Positions 9,458 through 18,337 are shown, numbered from the stretch's first letter. The stretch: 64,000 nt of DNA from Thalassotalea insulae (GCF_030161395.1 NZ_BSST01000001.1:3472001-3536000), one strand, 5' to 3'. Notes: generated from the sequence alone by a model not told the origin. Numbers and translations: made by a program.

Positions 9458-10582
9458 TTAACCGTAAAAATTTTCTTTAAATTGTTGCTGAATTTGGTCA
9501 ATTTCGTCTTTACTGGCCAGCAACGCATTAACACAATTGGCATCTAAAGTTTGACCAGCCAGCTCAGCTAAAAGATCAAATGCTTTGCCATTACTCCACG
9601 CTTTTTTATATGGGCGGACACTGGTTAGGGCATCGAAAACATCGGCAACGGCGACAATGCGAGATTCAATTGGAATCTGCTCGCCTTTGATGCCATTGGG
9701 ATAGCCATTGCCATCAATCGATTCATGATGATATTCAATGATATTACGTAACATGCAGCTATATTCAATGTGTTCTAATTCGAAGTTTTTCAGCAGGTCA
9801 TCGATAATTTTACGGCCTTTAACTGAGTGACTTTGCATTATCTGTTTTTCGTTATGATTTAACTTGCCAGGCTTTAATAATACCTCGTCTGGTATGCCTA
9901 TTTTGCCGATATCGTGCAGAGGGGCAAACATAAAAAGATGTTCGATAAAATCGTCACTTAACTGGTATTGATCCGCGAGCTTGATGGCAATGAGTCGGCT
10001 ATAACGGGACATGCGATCGAGATGGCTGCCAGTTTCAGGATCGCGAATATGAGTAATATTGCCTGTGGTTTTTACCGCTGCGGATAAGGTTTGAATAATG
10101 TTACTTTCATTGATCACCATTAATGCGATCAAGTGGCCATAGATGTCTATCTGTTGCAGTATCGTTTCGCTAAAAACATTTTTTTCATTGGAATTAAAAA
10201 AGAGAAAGCCAAAAAAATCGCCATTGTTAAATATTGGCAAGGTGTAACTTGCAAGGTATCCCTGACGACCAATACGCTGGGTATGTTCACTGTCACTGTG
10301 CTCAAAGGTTAAAAAATTATTGATCACCCGAGGGAGGCCTTTGTCAATAATGGCTTTTAATGACGGAACCTCATCAAGGTGAGCTTGATAATGTTCAAGT
10401 GCATGTTCATCGCTGCTGTGAATAAAGGTTTTTAGTAAGCCGGTTTTTGGGTCATAGATGGCAATAGCAATGCGGACGATAAACGGATAGCGCTCACTTA
10501 GGGTTTTATGAATAGAAATAATCTTATCGTGTAATGATAGATGTTGATTTAGTGCATCAAGCTTATCTATGTGTGCCGTCAT
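9458..10582 (-). CDS. GAF domain/HD-GYP phosphodiesterase
   Basis: A 374-residue cytoplasmic protein without membrane segments. The N-terminal 160 residues resemble a GAF sensor domain. The C-terminal half is a complete HD-GYP domain with LHDIGKIGIP (His223-Asp224), KPGKLNHNEKQIMQSH, EYHHESIDGNGYPNG, and VAVADVFDALTSVRPYK. HD-GYP enzymes hydrolyse cyclic di-GMP to pGpG/GMP. It lies 115 bp upstream of the binding protein/GGDEF-EAL pair on the same strand, so the three may be co-expressed, though the gap could hold its own promoter. The ligand of the GAF domain is unknown. Confidence 0.88.
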   Translation of the reverse strand: MTAHIDKLDALNQHLSLHDKIISIHKTLSERYPFIVRIAIAIYDPKTGLLKTFIHSSDEHALEHYQAHLDEVPSLKAIIDKGLPRVINNFLTFEHSDSEHTQRIGRQGYLASYTLPIFNNGDFFGFLFFNSNEKNVFSETILQQIDIYGHLIALMVINESNIIQTLSAAVKTTGNITHIRDPETGSHLDRMSRYSRLIAIKLADQYQLSDDFIEHLFMFAPLHDIGKIGIPDEVLLKPGKLNHNEKQIMQSHSVKGRKIIDDLLKNFELEHIEYSCMLRNIIEYHHESIDGNGYPNGIKGEQIPIESRIVAVADVFDALTSVRPYKKAWSNGKAFDLLAELAGQTLDANCVNALLASKDEIDQIQQQFKENFYG

Positions 10583-10664
10583 TGAATGCTACTGCTTGGT
10601 TTATTCCTTGCACTTAATAGTAGTCTATGGTGTTAATTTATTAAACGTTTTACCTGGTTTTAGT

Positions 10665-11810
10665 TCAGGCTACTTGATCTGAATTCATATGTGCCAAACC
10701 ATTGTATGCACAAAGTATTTTTCCGACATCTTCAATTCGTTTATAAAAACTTTTTTTGTTAGCTCGTTCATTAACCGTATGGTCGCCATCACCAAAAGGA
10801 CCAAAACCGTCTAGCGTTGGTATACCTAAGCCAGAGACTACATTGGCATCGCTGACGCCGCCGCGCTTTTCTACTTTAAATGGATAACCGATAATTTCTT
10901 CAAATTGCTGAATTAATGCGATTTGCTTATTGTTTACCTGCATGACATCACGTTGTAGACCACCACTAAAAGTAGATTTTACCCCGTTAACATAGGCAGT
11001 GCTGGCGATGCGCTCAATCTCCGCTAGTACGCGCTCTTTTTCACTATTGTTAGTAAATCGGGCTTCTACTGAAAGAGATGCCGATGGCGAGATAGTATTT
11101 GCGCCAATACCGCCTTTGATTTTCCCTACATTTACTGTTGTGCCGAAACCAATACGGGTTAATGTTGTCAACTCGATGATCATATGAGCGGCAGCAAGGT
11201 TAGCGTTAACACCGTCTTGGTAATGATTACCGGCATGAGAGGCTTTGCCAGTAATGTCGATATGGTAAGTGGCAACCCCTTTGCGGGCGACCACTATTTC
11301 ATCCTGTGGCCCTGCCGCTTCAAATACTAAGCAAAGATCATAGTTTTTCGCTATTTCAGCGGTCAGGTGCTTGCTGTCATCACTGCCGGTTTCTTCATCA
11401 CTGACCATTAGCACATCGATATTGTTGATGTAACCCTGGGTGTGTTTGACATATCTTAATGCTTGCAGCGCCACATAGTTGCCGCCTTTCATATCACAAA
11501 CGCCAGGGCCGTAAACCCATTCGTTGTCTTCTCTAAAAGTGGTAAAGGTATTGGGTGGAAAAACAGTATCAAAATGTCCGAGCAATAATACTTTTTCGCC
11601 TGACGTTGTCGGCGCGCGGTAAAGAATATGATCGCCGATGTGTTCACGGCGATGGCAGTCAACTTGATAACCTAATTCTTTCATCCAAGTTGAATAAATT
11701 GATGCTACTTTATCAACCCCTGCTTTATTTTTGGTATAGGAGTTAACATTCACTAGTTGGGCGAGTTCAGCAAAATCAGTGTGCTGTGATTGTTCGCTAT
11801 ATGCTGGCAT
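10665..11810 (-). CDS. M20-family metallopeptidase, glutamate carboxypeptidase (CPG2) type
   Basis: A 381-residue M20 metallopeptidase. Zinc and catalytic residues are visible as GHFDTV (His79, Asp81), CDMKGGN (Asp106) and SDEETGS (catalytic Glu139, metal Glu140), followed by the lid dimerisation domain with ASHAG and the late GDGDH histidine. The closest family type is carboxypeptidase G2, which removes C-terminal glutamate from folates or peptides. Substrate assignment beyond that is inference. No signal peptide is seen, so a cytoplasmic location is likely. It is transcribed divergently (210 bp apart) from the ATP-grasp/M14 gene set, so they could share control, with this enzyme undoing amino-acid ligation. 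Confidence 0.85.
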   Translation of the reverse strand: MPAYSEQSQHTDFAELAQLVNVNSYTKNKAGVDKVASIYSTWMKELGYQVDCHRREHIGDHILYRAPTTSGEKVLLLGHFDTVFPPNTFTTFREDNEWVYGPGVCDMKGGNYVALQALRYVKHTQGYINNIDVLMVSDEETGSDDSKHLTAEIAKNYDLCLVFEAAGPQDEIVVARKGVATYHIDITGKASHAGNHYQDGVNANLAAAHMIIELTTLTRIGFGTTVNVGKIKGGIGANTISPSASLSVEARFTNNSEKERVLAEIERIASTAYVNGVKSTFSGGLQRDVMQVNNKQIALIQQFEEIIGYPFKVEKRGGVSDANVVSGLGIPTLDGFGPFGDGDHTVNERANKKSFYKRIEDVGKILCAYNGLAHMNSDQVA

Positions 11811-11947
11811 TTCAATTCCTGTTGTTATCTTATCCGTTTACCTGTGTCGTATTGCAGCGAATAAATAAGTCAGTTTGACTACAGATTTATTAATTTTTTT
11901 CGGCAGCATTTTTTCGTCATATGTTAGTAACATACGATGCCTAGGCT

Positions 11948-12021
11948 ATTACCTGAATAAAATTTAGACCGTTAACACTTCTTAGTGCGAGAGGAGTTAA
12001 CCCGTTAAAAGGACAGGTAAT
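11948..12021 (+). promoter_or_regulatory. Nested inverted repeats that could mask the ribosome site of the ATP-grasp gene
   Basis: ATTACCTG at 11948-11955 is perfectly complementary to CAGGTAAT at 12014-12021, which spans the spacer after the AAAAGGA Shine-Dalgarno and the first bases of the ATG at 12020. Inside lie two GTTAAC copies (11970-11975 and 11996-12001), which pair with each other, and a small CACT-TCTT-AGTG hairpin. In RNA this would form a multi-part stem closing the translation start. Seen in sequence; the regulatory role is inferred. Confidence 0.4.
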
Positions 12022-12925
12022 GGCGAATCATACAATTGGCATGTGGATGTATAAAAATGGTGGTGGTTTGGAGATCCAAACTCAGATCATCGACGCGTTA
12101 CGCGAACGTGATATTGAGGTGATTAATGAGCTTAATTTAGCCCATGCGGTTGCCAGTAATGGTCATATCATGTGTCGTAAAGTCGCGATGGAGCAGCTGG
12201 ATGCGTTTTTCTCTTATAACGCTGGTAAGCAGACCCAATATCAAATGTATTTGTACCAAACGCTTAGTGAAGCTATTCCTTGTTTAAATAATTATACGGC
12301 ATTTGCTTTAACGGAAGATAAATTTCGTACCGCTCATAAGCTGACTCAGGCGGGAATTACTACCACTGACTATAAAATGTTAAAACGCGGTGATAAGAAA
12401 AAACTGAAAAAAACACTCAAGGACTGGGGCGGAAAACTGGTTTATAAGCCCACTGATGGCTGGGGGGGGATGGGGATTGTAAAAATTGAAAATGAGCGAG
12501 CATTAGACATGCTGTTTCCATTTCTAGACCAAACGAATATTCCGTACTTTTATGTTGAAAAATACATTAATTACGATTTAACGGATTATCGTGTTGATAT
12601 CGTAGATGGTGAATTTATTGCTTGTTATGGCCGAAAAGCACCTACTAATAATTGGAAAACCAATATCAGTAGTGGCGGAAGCATATTATTACGAGAACCT
12701 TGTGATGAAGCGATTGATTTAGCATTACGGGCAGCAGCAGTCACAGGACTAGAAATCGCTGGGGTCGATCTAATTTATGATCTCGATAAGGAACAATATG
12801 TGGTACTGGAAGTTAACGGGATACCCGCATTTGCTACACCTGAGCAACAATTACTTGGGCTTGAATTTAACAGACGAAAAATCGATAAAATCGTCGATTT
12901 AATTGAGCGACGAGTGAAACATTAG
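12020..12925 (+). CDS. RimK-type ATP-grasp ligase
   Basis: A 301-residue ATP-grasp enzyme. It resembles the RimK/LysX/MptN group, which joins an amino acid (often glutamate) to a carboxylate through an acyl phosphate. Visible ATP-grasp elements are KLVYKPTDGWGGMGI (nucleotide-binding Lys and glycine-rich loop, about 141-155), a VEKYI strand, DYRVDIVDGEF, NISSGGS and the metal site YVVLEVNGIPAF. It is not rimK itself, which lies at 25298 and has a different N-terminus. It starts with ATG behind AAAAGGA and is followed after 36 bp by a second ATP-grasp gene, so an operon is likely. Acceptor and donor are unknown. Proximity to an M14 and an M20 carboxypeptidase suggests peptide or protein tailing. 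Confidence 0.75.
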   Translation: MANHTIGMWMYKNGGGLEIQTQIIDALRERDIEVINELNLAHAVASNGHIMCRKVAMEQLDAFFSYNAGKQTQYQMYLYQTLSEAIPCLNNYTAFALTEDKFRTAHKLTQAGITTTDYKMLKRGDKKKLKKTLKDWGGKLVYKPTDGWGGMGIVKIENERALDMLFPFLDQTNIPYFYVEKYINYDLTDYRVDIVDGEFIACYGRKAPTNNWKTNISSGGSILLREPCDEAIDLALRAAAVTGLEIAGVDLIYDLDKEQYVVLEVNGIPAFATPEQQLLGLEFNRRKIDKIVDLIERRVKH

Positions 12926-12961
12926 TCATCTTTAATTTACAGAAACTTACTGGAATAACTC

Positions 12962-14380
12962 ATGGAAAAAACTCAACAATTGCCGCGCTTGGGCTTTGTC
13001 TATCTAGATCATGTACTGCGTTTCTTTGATAAATCTAACTTTAAAGGCTGGCCAGATAAAATTGAGCATGTGGTCTATCACTGGGGCAATGATAAACAGC
13101 GTTTTATTAATGAAGTGAAACGTAAAAAAATTCAAGTGTTGATCGGTAATATCCCGGCGACAGCTTATGAAACATTTCGTGAAATAGCTCGTGCGTTACC
13201 CGAAGTTAAGTTTATTCCTTCGCTTGATGCCCAGTTTGCTAATAAATCGAAAGAAAATGTCACTAATTTTTGTCAAAAATACCAGCTGCCGATCCCTGAG
13301 ACTAAAGTGTTTTATGAAAAAAATGAAGCACTTGAATATTTAGCCGTTTGCCAGTATCCGAAAATCATTAAGAAGTCTTACGGCCCGTCAAATTATGGTG
13401 GCTACTACGTTCACAAAGTAGACAATTTTCTTCAGGCTCAGGCACTACTGAACAAAAAACGTTATTACCCTGTGTATGTCCAGCAATTTATTCCTATGGT
13501 GGCAGATATTCGCGTGATGTTAGTTGGTCATAAACCGGTATGTGCGTTTTGGCGCAGGCCGCCAGAAGGAGAATGGTTAACCAATACCAGTCAAGGAGGA
13601 GCCATCGATTATTATAATGTCCCAAAAACAGCATTGGATATTGCAGTGCGCGCCTCTAAAGCATCAAATGCCGAGTATTGGGCCTGTGATATCGCTTTAG
13701 GCAATGATGGCAAGTTTCGCATTTTAGAGTGTGCAACAGCATTTGCAGCGTTTCCTTATATTCGTGATTGGATCGGCCAGTATTTAATGTGGCAGTTGTC
13801 AAACGGCGAAATGAAAAAGCCGTATATTCCGCTTAATAACTGGGAAGAACTCGGCAAGATCAATGCGCAACTTTTACGTACTATGCGCCATATTAGCTTC
13901 GGTCGACCACAGGCTCGCCAGATGAGTGAAGACTGCGCTGATGCCTTGCATGATGTTAACGAAGACGTGTATCAGCTGCTGCCAGTCGAGTTGCGCGCGG
14001 AAGAGGAATGGCCGAGTGAGCAGTGGAATTTACAAGATAATTATCAATTAGCAAAAACTCAGCGCAAGCGTCATCGGGATGAGCAATTTGAAGCTGTTGA
14101 AGCTGGCTCTGAAGGCAGTGAATTAGCACAATCGCCGCTGGTTCCTTTTATTGAATTAACCGAACATCAGCTAAGTGAATTTTTTCAGTCAATTAAAGGC
14201 ATAGGAAGGCAGCTTTATCAATGCATTCTCAATACCTTAGGGGTTAAAGGCACATTGGCTGCACTTAATCATCAGCCACAGCTGTTATTACAGGTTAAAA
14301 ACCTCAAAGAGAAGAAACTCAACGCCATTATCAGCCATTGGCAACAAACGATAGCACCGAGCTTACCTGAAAATAAATAA
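12962..14380 (+). CDS. ATP-grasp protein with C-terminal helix-hairpin-helix-like region
   Basis: A 472-residue protein. After an N-terminal preATP-grasp-like region (1-115), the ATP-grasp part (about 115-300) shows YPKIIKKSYGPSNYGGYYV, YVQQFIPMVADIRVMLVG, TNTSQGGAIDYY and the metal-binding FRILECATAFAAF. Here Glu-Cys replaces the usual Glu-x-Asn, so one magnesium ligand may be altered. Residues about 300-395 are charged and helical. The last 70 residues (SIKGIGRQL near 410, then LGVKGTLAALN and NLKEKKLNAI) look like a helix-hairpin-helix DNA/RNA-binding or protein-docking module, an unusual fusion for this fold. It lies between a RimK-type ligase and an M14 carboxypeptidase with gaps of 36 and 30 bp. 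Function unknown; probably a carboxylate-amine ligase acting with its neighbour, or a regulatory pseudo-ligase. Confidence 0.6.
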   Translation: MEKTQQLPRLGFVYLDHVLRFFDKSNFKGWPDKIEHVVYHWGNDKQRFINEVKRKKIQVLIGNIPATAYETFREIARALPEVKFIPSLDAQFANKSKENVTNFCQKYQLPIPETKVFYEKNEALEYLAVCQYPKIIKKSYGPSNYGGYYVHKVDNFLQAQALLNKKRYYPVYVQQFIPMVADIRVMLVGHKPVCAFWRRPPEGEWLTNTSQGGAIDYYNVPKTALDIAVRASKASNAEYWACDIALGNDGKFRILECATAFAAFPYIRDWIGQYLMWQLSNGEMKKPYIPLNNWEELGKINAQLLRTMRHISFGRPQARQMSEDCADALHDVNEDVYQLLPVELRAEEEWPSEQWNLQDNYQLAKTQRKRHRDEQFEAVEAGSEGSELAQSPLVPFIELTEHQLSEFFQSIKGIGRQLYQCILNTLGVKGTLAALNHQPQLLLQVKNLKEKKLNAIISHWQQTIAPSLPENK

Positions 14381-14410
14381 TCACTACTATGCTAAATACA
14401 GGCGAATTTT

Positions 14411-17056
14411 ATGAAAAAACAATATGCATCCTATCAGCAAACCATAGCGTTTTTGGAGCAAAGCATGGCGGCACACCCGCAGCTTATTCGCCTGCGCAGC
14501 ATAGGAGAAACCTGGGAAGGACGACCCATTGTTTTAGTGAGTATTTCATTGGATGTAGAATATGCCGATCATAAACCGGCATTGCTTTATACCGGTACCA
14601 TTCACGCCCGAGAATGGATTGGCAATGAACTGGCGATCCAATTTATCCAATATGTTATTAGCAATTACCGTTTTAATCCTAAGCTTAAGCAGGCATTAAC
14701 TCGTAATACCCTGTATATGGTGCCGTGTTTAAACCCTGATGGCTTTGAATACTCTCGCCAGCATTTTTCATTTTGGCGTAAAAATCGTCGCAATAATAAC
14801 GATGGTAGCTATGGCGTTGATCTAAATCGCAATTTTTCAGTGAAGTTTCGCCAGAATCAGGATACCAGCTCCAATATTTATTCCGGTCCTTACGCATTTT
14901 CTGAGCCGGAAACTCGCGCGATTCGAAATTTTGTTCTCGAGCATAAAAATATTACCGTTGCTTTAGATTATCATTCTCAGGGCAATGTGTTTTTTCCTGC
15001 CCATAAGTTTAACCATGAGAATGAAATTGAAGGTACAGATCTCAATCTATTGTGTGCCAATATGAACCGGGAAATTAGCAAGGTTACCGGTAGAAAGTAC
15101 GGTATTCATCGCGGTAAACCGCCGGCAAACCTGATCCATGGTAGTGGCCGCGAATATTATTATTCGTTAGGAATTTTAGCGACAGTCGTAGAAGTCGGTA
15201 CTCGTAATATTCCGGATTATCTGATTAACATGTCACAAAGCGTTGATGAAAATATTCCAGCGGTGCTTTATGCACTGTCGGAAGCCATCAGTTATTCGGC
15301 ATTAGCGCCAAAACGCCCTGAGCAATTTACCCTGGTTAATATTGAACAAACCAGTGTGACCTTGAGTTGGCAATATGATGATAATGTTGAAGTTAATTTT
15401 GAAATTTACCGTTCTCAACAACTAAAATCTGCCTGTTGTGATGAAACCTTAGTTGCTATTACCCGTAGCACTGAATTTACCGATGTTCAGCTAAAAAGTG
15501 GGCAAAATTATTATTACAACATTCGGGCGGTTGATCGGGTTAATCAGATAAAATCGCCATTTAGTCCAGAGCTTAAAGTGAAAACTCACTTGGCTGATGA
15601 TGAGTTTTCCCGCGCGTTATTTCCCGCAAGTACAGATATTGGCTATGTTAATCAGTATGCTGGTGAGAACAATAAAGAACATTTTGGCCATAATTCCTTG
15701 TTTGTTGGCGTGAATAAACGACGTGGCATTTGCTATGGCGTGATAGCGTTTGACTTAAGTAATTTGCCTCAGGAAATTAGCATTCGCAGTGCGTGTTTTT
15801 CGCTATATCCAATGAATCGGGTCAATGCTAAAGTGGAAAACTTTGGTGAGTGGACGGTATCATTACTCGATGCAAGTGAAATCACGGATATCACCAGCTT
15901 TGAGCAGATTCATCAGGCGACACCATTACAAACCTTAGGTCAGGCGATTGCCTCTGATCAGTTAACGCAAGGGATTTGGAGTGAATGGGATTTTAATATT
16001 GCTGAGCGTCGTTTACTAAAAAGTGCGATTGCTTCTAGTAAATTACTGATGCGTATAGAGGGACCGAGAAAACTACCTTTAGGGGCAGACTCGCAAATGA
16101 TGCAGTTTGATATTGGTTATGGCAAGTTTGGCGCTGGTATTCATTATCGTCCTAACCTTCAACTGATCTACAGTAAAAAACCACAGCAAATGACGGTATT
16201 ACCGAGTGCGCTTAATAGCATTTACCCTAATGAGATTGTTGAACATCAGCTGCGCTCAGGATTTGATACTGAGGGTAATATTATTTATGGTCAGATGGCA
16301 TTTATGCTCAATCAATTAGCGGATGCAGATAAAACGGTGATCACTGAGGCCTATTTAGTGATGCAAAATAAATCGGCACTCAATACCTCACGTGATACTC
16401 GTTTTACCATTGAGTTGGCTGAGCTAAAAGACATTGATTATCAAAGTGTTAAACAAAGAGATAAAAAGGAATTTATCGGTTATGAAGTCAGTAACTTGCA
16501 GTTAAAAGAAAAGAATATTCACCATTTTATTTTTGATAGTTATTGTCGTCAGCATTTGGAACAATTGCATCGGCAAAACAAGCCCTGCTATTTGATCATT
16601 CGGGCTACGGCAGCTTCAACAGAGCAAAATGACTATATTGACTGGTACTGTGAAGGTAGCAAGCAATGTCCTCAGTTAGTGATTCATTATATTGAACGGA
16701 GAAAATCGTCACTTGCGTCGCCAACTGAGCTTGCCTGCACTGTTGAAAACGGCATGATAAAATTGAGTTGGAAAAATCCAGATGATGCTGGTTTTGTTGG
16801 TAATTTTGTTGTCCGTAATCGTTTTCATCCACCCAAATCGCCGATTGACGGTGTTAAGCTTTACGGTGGCCCAGATAACTATACTTATGATAATTTTGCC
16901 AATGCCAATATAGCGAAATACTATTCGGTTTTTAGTTATGATGATGTGCCGAATTATTCCAAGCCTGCCAGTTTGTATTATGAGGCTAGACAGGGAATTA
17001 CCATAGTTGAACAGGAATATGAGCCTCAGGATGAAGATGACGAAATTAGTGATTAG
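14411..17056 (+). CDS. Large M14 zinc carboxypeptidase with fibronectin-III and DNRLRE-like domains
   Basis: An 881-residue protein whose first 300 residues form an M14 carboxypeptidase domain. It has GTIHAREW with zinc ligands His65 and Glu68, NPDGFEYS, DLNRNF (substrate carboxylate binding), LDYHSQGN (third zinc ligand) and VVEVGTRN (general-base Glu). A fibronectin-III-like unit follows (about 305-395: FTLVNIEQTSVTLSW), then two stretches resembling DNRLRE carbohydrate-binding-like domains (about 400-600 and 605-765) and a last FN3-like unit (about 770-870). No signal peptide is visible at MKKQYASYQQTIAF, so the protein appears cytoplasmic or is exported by another route, odd for such adhesive domains. 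It is the third gene of the ATP-grasp set, 30 bp downstream. M14 enzymes remove C-terminal or branched amino acids, so it may trim what the ligases add. Confidence 0.75.
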   Translation: MKKQYASYQQTIAFLEQSMAAHPQLIRLRSIGETWEGRPIVLVSISLDVEYADHKPALLYTGTIHAREWIGNELAIQFIQYVISNYRFNPKLKQALTRNTLYMVPCLNPDGFEYSRQHFSFWRKNRRNNNDGSYGVDLNRNFSVKFRQNQDTSSNIYSGPYAFSEPETRAIRNFVLEHKNITVALDYHSQGNVFFPAHKFNHENEIEGTDLNLLCANMNREISKVTGRKYGIHRGKPPANLIHGSGREYYYSLGILATVVEVGTRNIPDYLINMSQSVDENIPAVLYALSEAISYSALAPKRPEQFTLVNIEQTSVTLSWQYDDNVEVNFEIYRSQQLKSACCDETLVAITRSTEFTDVQLKSGQNYYYNIRAVDRVNQIKSPFSPELKVKTHLADDEFSRALFPASTDIGYVNQYAGENNKEHFGHNSLFVGVNKRRGICYGVIAFDLSNLPQEISIRSACFSLYPMNRVNAKVENFGEWTVSLLDASEITDITSFEQIHQATPLQTLGQAIASDQLTQGIWSEWDFNIAERRLLKSAIASSKLLMRIEGPRKLPLGADSQMMQFDIGYGKFGAGIHYRPNLQLIYSKKPQQMTVLPSALNSIYPNEIVEHQLRSGFDTEGNIIYGQMAFMLNQLADADKTVITEAYLVMQNKSALNTSRDTRFTIELAELKDIDYQSVKQRDKKEFIGYEVSNLQLKEKNIHHFIFDSYCRQHLEQLHRQNKPCYLIIRATAASTEQNDYIDWYCEGSKQCPQLVIHYIERRKSSLASPTELACTVENGMIKLSWKNPDDAGFVGNFVVRNRFHPPKSPIDGVKLYGGPDNYTYDNFANANIAKYYSVFSYDDVPNYSKPASLYYEARQGITIVEQEYEPQDEDDEISD

Positions 17057-17149
17057 GTGTTGTTTATTACAAAACCTAGATTGGTAATGGATTGCATTTA
17101 GTAGCAAATAGGATTAACTTGCCTTAGAAATTGAGGGAAGGGGTTATCA

Positions 17150-18337
17150 ATGAGCATGGGAAAGCATCTGAATATATTCAGTCTTTTGTTGTGTGTTATG
17201 GCTATGAGTGTTGCTTTTATCAGCTACGGTGAAGAAGCTGAACGTCAACAAACTAATGATAATGGAGATTTCTGGTCAGAATTATTGGCAAGCAGCGAAG
17301 CATTTAGACAAGCAAAGTGTCAGAAGGAAGGCTTATTTTTCCGTTGTCTATCCGGCTATGAGTCTTCTTATTTTGGTTACGTTGGCCGCGATGAAAATCA
17401 TTTAGATGGTAGTCATTTAGAATTTAAAGTGTCAATTAAATATCCGTTGTGGGGCAGCCTGGTGGATTTGGATGACTCTACTAAGGAAGATAAACGCTCA
17501 CAGGCGCTTTATTTTGCTTACACTGGAAAATACGATTTTTATTTTGGCTCGCGTTATTCTGCCCCGGTTATCTCTCGCCAGCAAAATCCGGGCATTTTTT
17601 ATCAATATCAATACGACTCACGGGAAAGTGGCTTTCAGCATTTTTCATTGGGTTATTTTCATGAATCGAATGGTCAGGAGATTGATGATCAGCAGATGTT
17701 CGATAGTAAAGTGATTGAGTTATTGGATAAAATTTGTCGAGAGAATGAATCAAATCAATGTATAACTGATAGCCGTCACCAACAAGAAGCACGAGCGATG
17801 GCGACAGATTACCTGAGTCGTGGCTGGGATTATCTAGCAGCAAGTACTAAGTATACCAAGCGTCATAGCCACGATTTATTTGGCCGTAAAATTGCGGTGC
17901 AAACAGATTTTTATTTTTCAGCCAGATCCTATTTTAACTGGCAAGGCTTAGGTTTCGTTGAAGGCCGTGAAGAAAATATCGACTGGCTAGCTGACATAGA
18001 CAATCCTGGTGATAAGGTTTATGACTACCGCACGTTTCAATTAACCATTAATCGTAAGTTGGATAGCTTAGCTTGTGAAGCAAACCAGTCTAGAGCACAG
18101 TGCTTAGCAAATAATAATCCGGCCAACTGGTTTGATTATATGGCGGATAATACCGAGTGGAATTTAACGCTAATGTCTGGGAATGAGCTGAATCATCTAT
18201 CATATCAGCTTGAATTTATTCATTATATTGCCGGACATTTCCCATTGAAACTGATGTACTTTAACGGTTATGGTGAAAATATTTCCACTTATCAACGAAA
18301 GAGTAGTTACTGGATGATAGGAATAGATCTTTGGTGA
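17150..18337 (+). CDS. pldA: Outer-membrane phospholipase A (OMPLA-like)
   Basis: A 395-residue protein with a signal peptide (hydrophobic 10-24, cleavage near ...ISYGEE) and a beta-barrel pattern ending in an aromatic residue (GIDLW). The catalytic signature GYFHESNGQ gives His171 and Ser173, matching the OMPLA motif H-x-S-N-G. SRGWDYLA matches the following SRxWxxLY region that supplies a calcium-binding Ser. MYFNGYGENISTY matches the late conserved NGYGE block. The family hydrolyses acyl chains of phospholipids misplaced in the outer leaflet, with calcium-dependent dimers. It is longer than E. coli PldA, with an acidic insertion after the active site (about 175-215). It lies 93 bp after the M14 gene and may be transcribed independently. 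Confidence 0.82.
   Translation: MSMGKHLNIFSLLLCVMAMSVAFISYGEEAERQQTNDNGDFWSELLASSEAFRQAKCQKEGLFFRCLSGYESSYFGYVGRDENHLDGSHLEFKVSIKYPLWGSLVDLDDSTKEDKRSQALYFAYTGKYDFYFGSRYSAPVISRQQNPGIFYQYQYDSRESGFQHFSLGYFHESNGQEIDDQQMFDSKVIELLDKICRENESNQCITDSRHQQEARAMATDYLSRGWDYLAASTKYTKRHSHDLFGRKIAVQTDFYFSARSYFNWQGLGFVEGREENIDWLADIDNPGDKVYDYRTFQLTINRKLDSLACEANQSRAQCLANNNPANWFDYMADNTEWNLTLMSGNELNHLSYQLEFIHYIAGHFPLKLMYFNGYGENISTYQRKSSYWMIGIDLW

Noticed and set aside
10655..10680. Shared AGTTCAGGCTACTTG with 23358-23372 as a possible repeat
   Set aside because: At 10665 it is the end of the M20 coding sequence and at 23358 the arm of a terminator; 15 bases in two unrelated contexts is not enough to claim a repeat.
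16709..17107. 132-codon minus-strand open frame over the end of the M14 gene
   Set aside because: Antisense shadow with unusual hydrophobic composition, no family motif and no promoter or ribosome site seen.
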